From contig JBQNAI010000004.1 of NCBI GenBank assembly GCA_052170555.1, forward strand, positions 141,753 through 205,752: a stretch of 64,000 nt of DNA, in the 5' to 3' direction. Position numbers and translations under genes: made by a program. The notes under the pieces are model-generated. The model was given only the letters and a program-made list of their open reading frames with translations. It had not been told where the DNA came from and searched no databases. This DNA comes from Scybalousia_A sp052170555. Lineage in GTDB: Bacteria; Bacteroidota; Bacteroidia; Bacteroidales; P3. The number at the start of each line of letters is the position of its first letter. The stretch's first letter is position 1. Positions 63,840 through 64,000 of the stretch are shown in pieces.

Positions 63840-64000
63840 TTAATAATGACAATTGTATAAAAAAGGATTTTTTTTATTATTAATCACAATAGGTTTAGAA
63901 CTCTGATAGGTGTATTGGTTATTAATCACAACAGGTTTAGAACTCTGATAGGTGTATTGGTTATTAATCACAATGGGTTTAGAGCTCTGATAGGTGTATT
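63840..64000 (-). CDS. C-terminal end of a 14-residue-repeat protein (runs off the right edge)
   Basis: The minus strand is open from the window edge to TAA at 63840-63842. It encodes tandem copies of NQYTYQSSKP(I/V)VIN, followed by a unique tail NKKNPFLYNCHY. The plus strand also has an open frame through the repeats, but of the four single-base differences visible between units, on the minus frame most are silent or I/V, while on the plus frame they change Arg to Gly and Thr to Ala. That supports minus-strand coding. The gene would sit just upstream of the lipoprotein gene at 63791. No family recognised, and no start is visible. Confidence 0.45.
   Translation of the reverse strand, partial: YTYQSSKPIVINNQYTYQSSKPVVINNQYTYQSSKPIVINNKKNPFLYNCHY
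63879..64000. repeat. 42-bp tandem repeat, at least 2.9 units, truncated by the window edge
   Basis: Units begin at 63879, 63921 and 63963 with ATTAATCACAA, followed by GGTTTAGAACTCTGATAGG and TGTATTGGTT. Unit 2 differs from unit 1 at one base; unit 3 differs by a few. The units abut with no unrelated spacers, so it is not a CRISPR array. The period of 42 (14 codons) fits a protein repeat. Confidence 0.9.

Noticed and set aside
63879..64000. CRISPR array at the right edge
   Set aside because: The full 42-bp unit is conserved end to end, with no variable spacers between repeats and no cas genes nearby.
1..64000. tRNA, rRNA, prophage, insertion sequence or transposase genes
   Set aside because: None could be recognised on either strand.

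Overview
The window is AT-rich chromosomal DNA from an anaerobic member of the Bacteroidota, most likely order Bacteroidales; the genus cannot be fixed from sequence alone. Evidence: a protein with a C-terminal type IX secretion (T9SS) sorting domain, PorP/SprF-like and PorE-like proteins, an S46 dipeptidyl-peptidase of DPP7 type, paired DUF4199 proteins, fused GcvP, and many promoters with the Bacteroidota -7 box TAnnTTTGC (sometimes with a TTTG -33 box). Energy genes fit an amino-acid or peptide fermenter: acyl-CoA dehydrogenase with EtfBA, a phosphate butyryltransferase-type enzyme, the [FeFe]-hydrogenase maturase HydE, glycine dehydrogenase and several peptidases.

Layout. 1-2.6 kb: etfB-etfA-acyl-CoA dehydrogenase operon (minus). 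3-7.8 kb: methyltransferase, a T9SS-exported protein and DPP7. 7.9-14.2 kb: a very large TamB divergent from a periplasmic HtrA protease. 14.7-19.5 kb: gyrB, three small related secreted/lipoproteins and an integral membrane protein whose promoter resembles that of the nearest small protein. 19.7-23.3 kb: YfhO-family membrane protein and a coiled-coil lipoprotein. 23.3-24.3 kb: no intact gene, only possible minus-strand remnants. 24.3-30.5 kb: an N-domain-less ClpB, argS, clpS, an NfeD-like protein and floA. 30.8-31.4 kb: a decayed secreted-protein gene. 31.7-41.2 kb: gcvP, leucyl aminopeptidase, pdxA, ligA, mtaB.

41.4-45.9 kb: a PAS protein - radical SAM - threonine aldolase operon whose aldolase is frameshifted, then ptb divergent from a GNAT acetyltransferase, and an SMR transporter. 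46-47.3 kb: a gene-poor stretch with one frameshifted small ORF. 47.3-50.6 kb: double SnoaL-like secreted protein, AraC regulator, mltG and the signal recognition particle RNA gene (minus strand, with its own promoter and terminator). 50.6-58.7 kb: hydE, a DUF4838 lipoprotein, two DUF4199 membrane proteins, a GT2 glycosyltransferase, gmhA and gmhB (heptose supply) and a MORN/YwqK-repeat protein. 59-64 kb: a YD-repeat-like lipoprotein, then a minus-strand operon of lipoprotein, PorP/SprF-like and PorE-like proteins, and at the right edge a 42-bp tandem repeat that reads as a 14-residue protein repeat.

Features that ordinary annotation would miss: a dispersed family of about 80-bp palindromic intergenic elements (at least seven copies or partial copies), three gene disruptions each repairable by adding one base to a homopolymer run, the SRP RNA hidden under a spurious ORF, and the truncated 42-bp-repeat gene at the right end. 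Promoter positions were used to move several starts downstream of the longest ORF.
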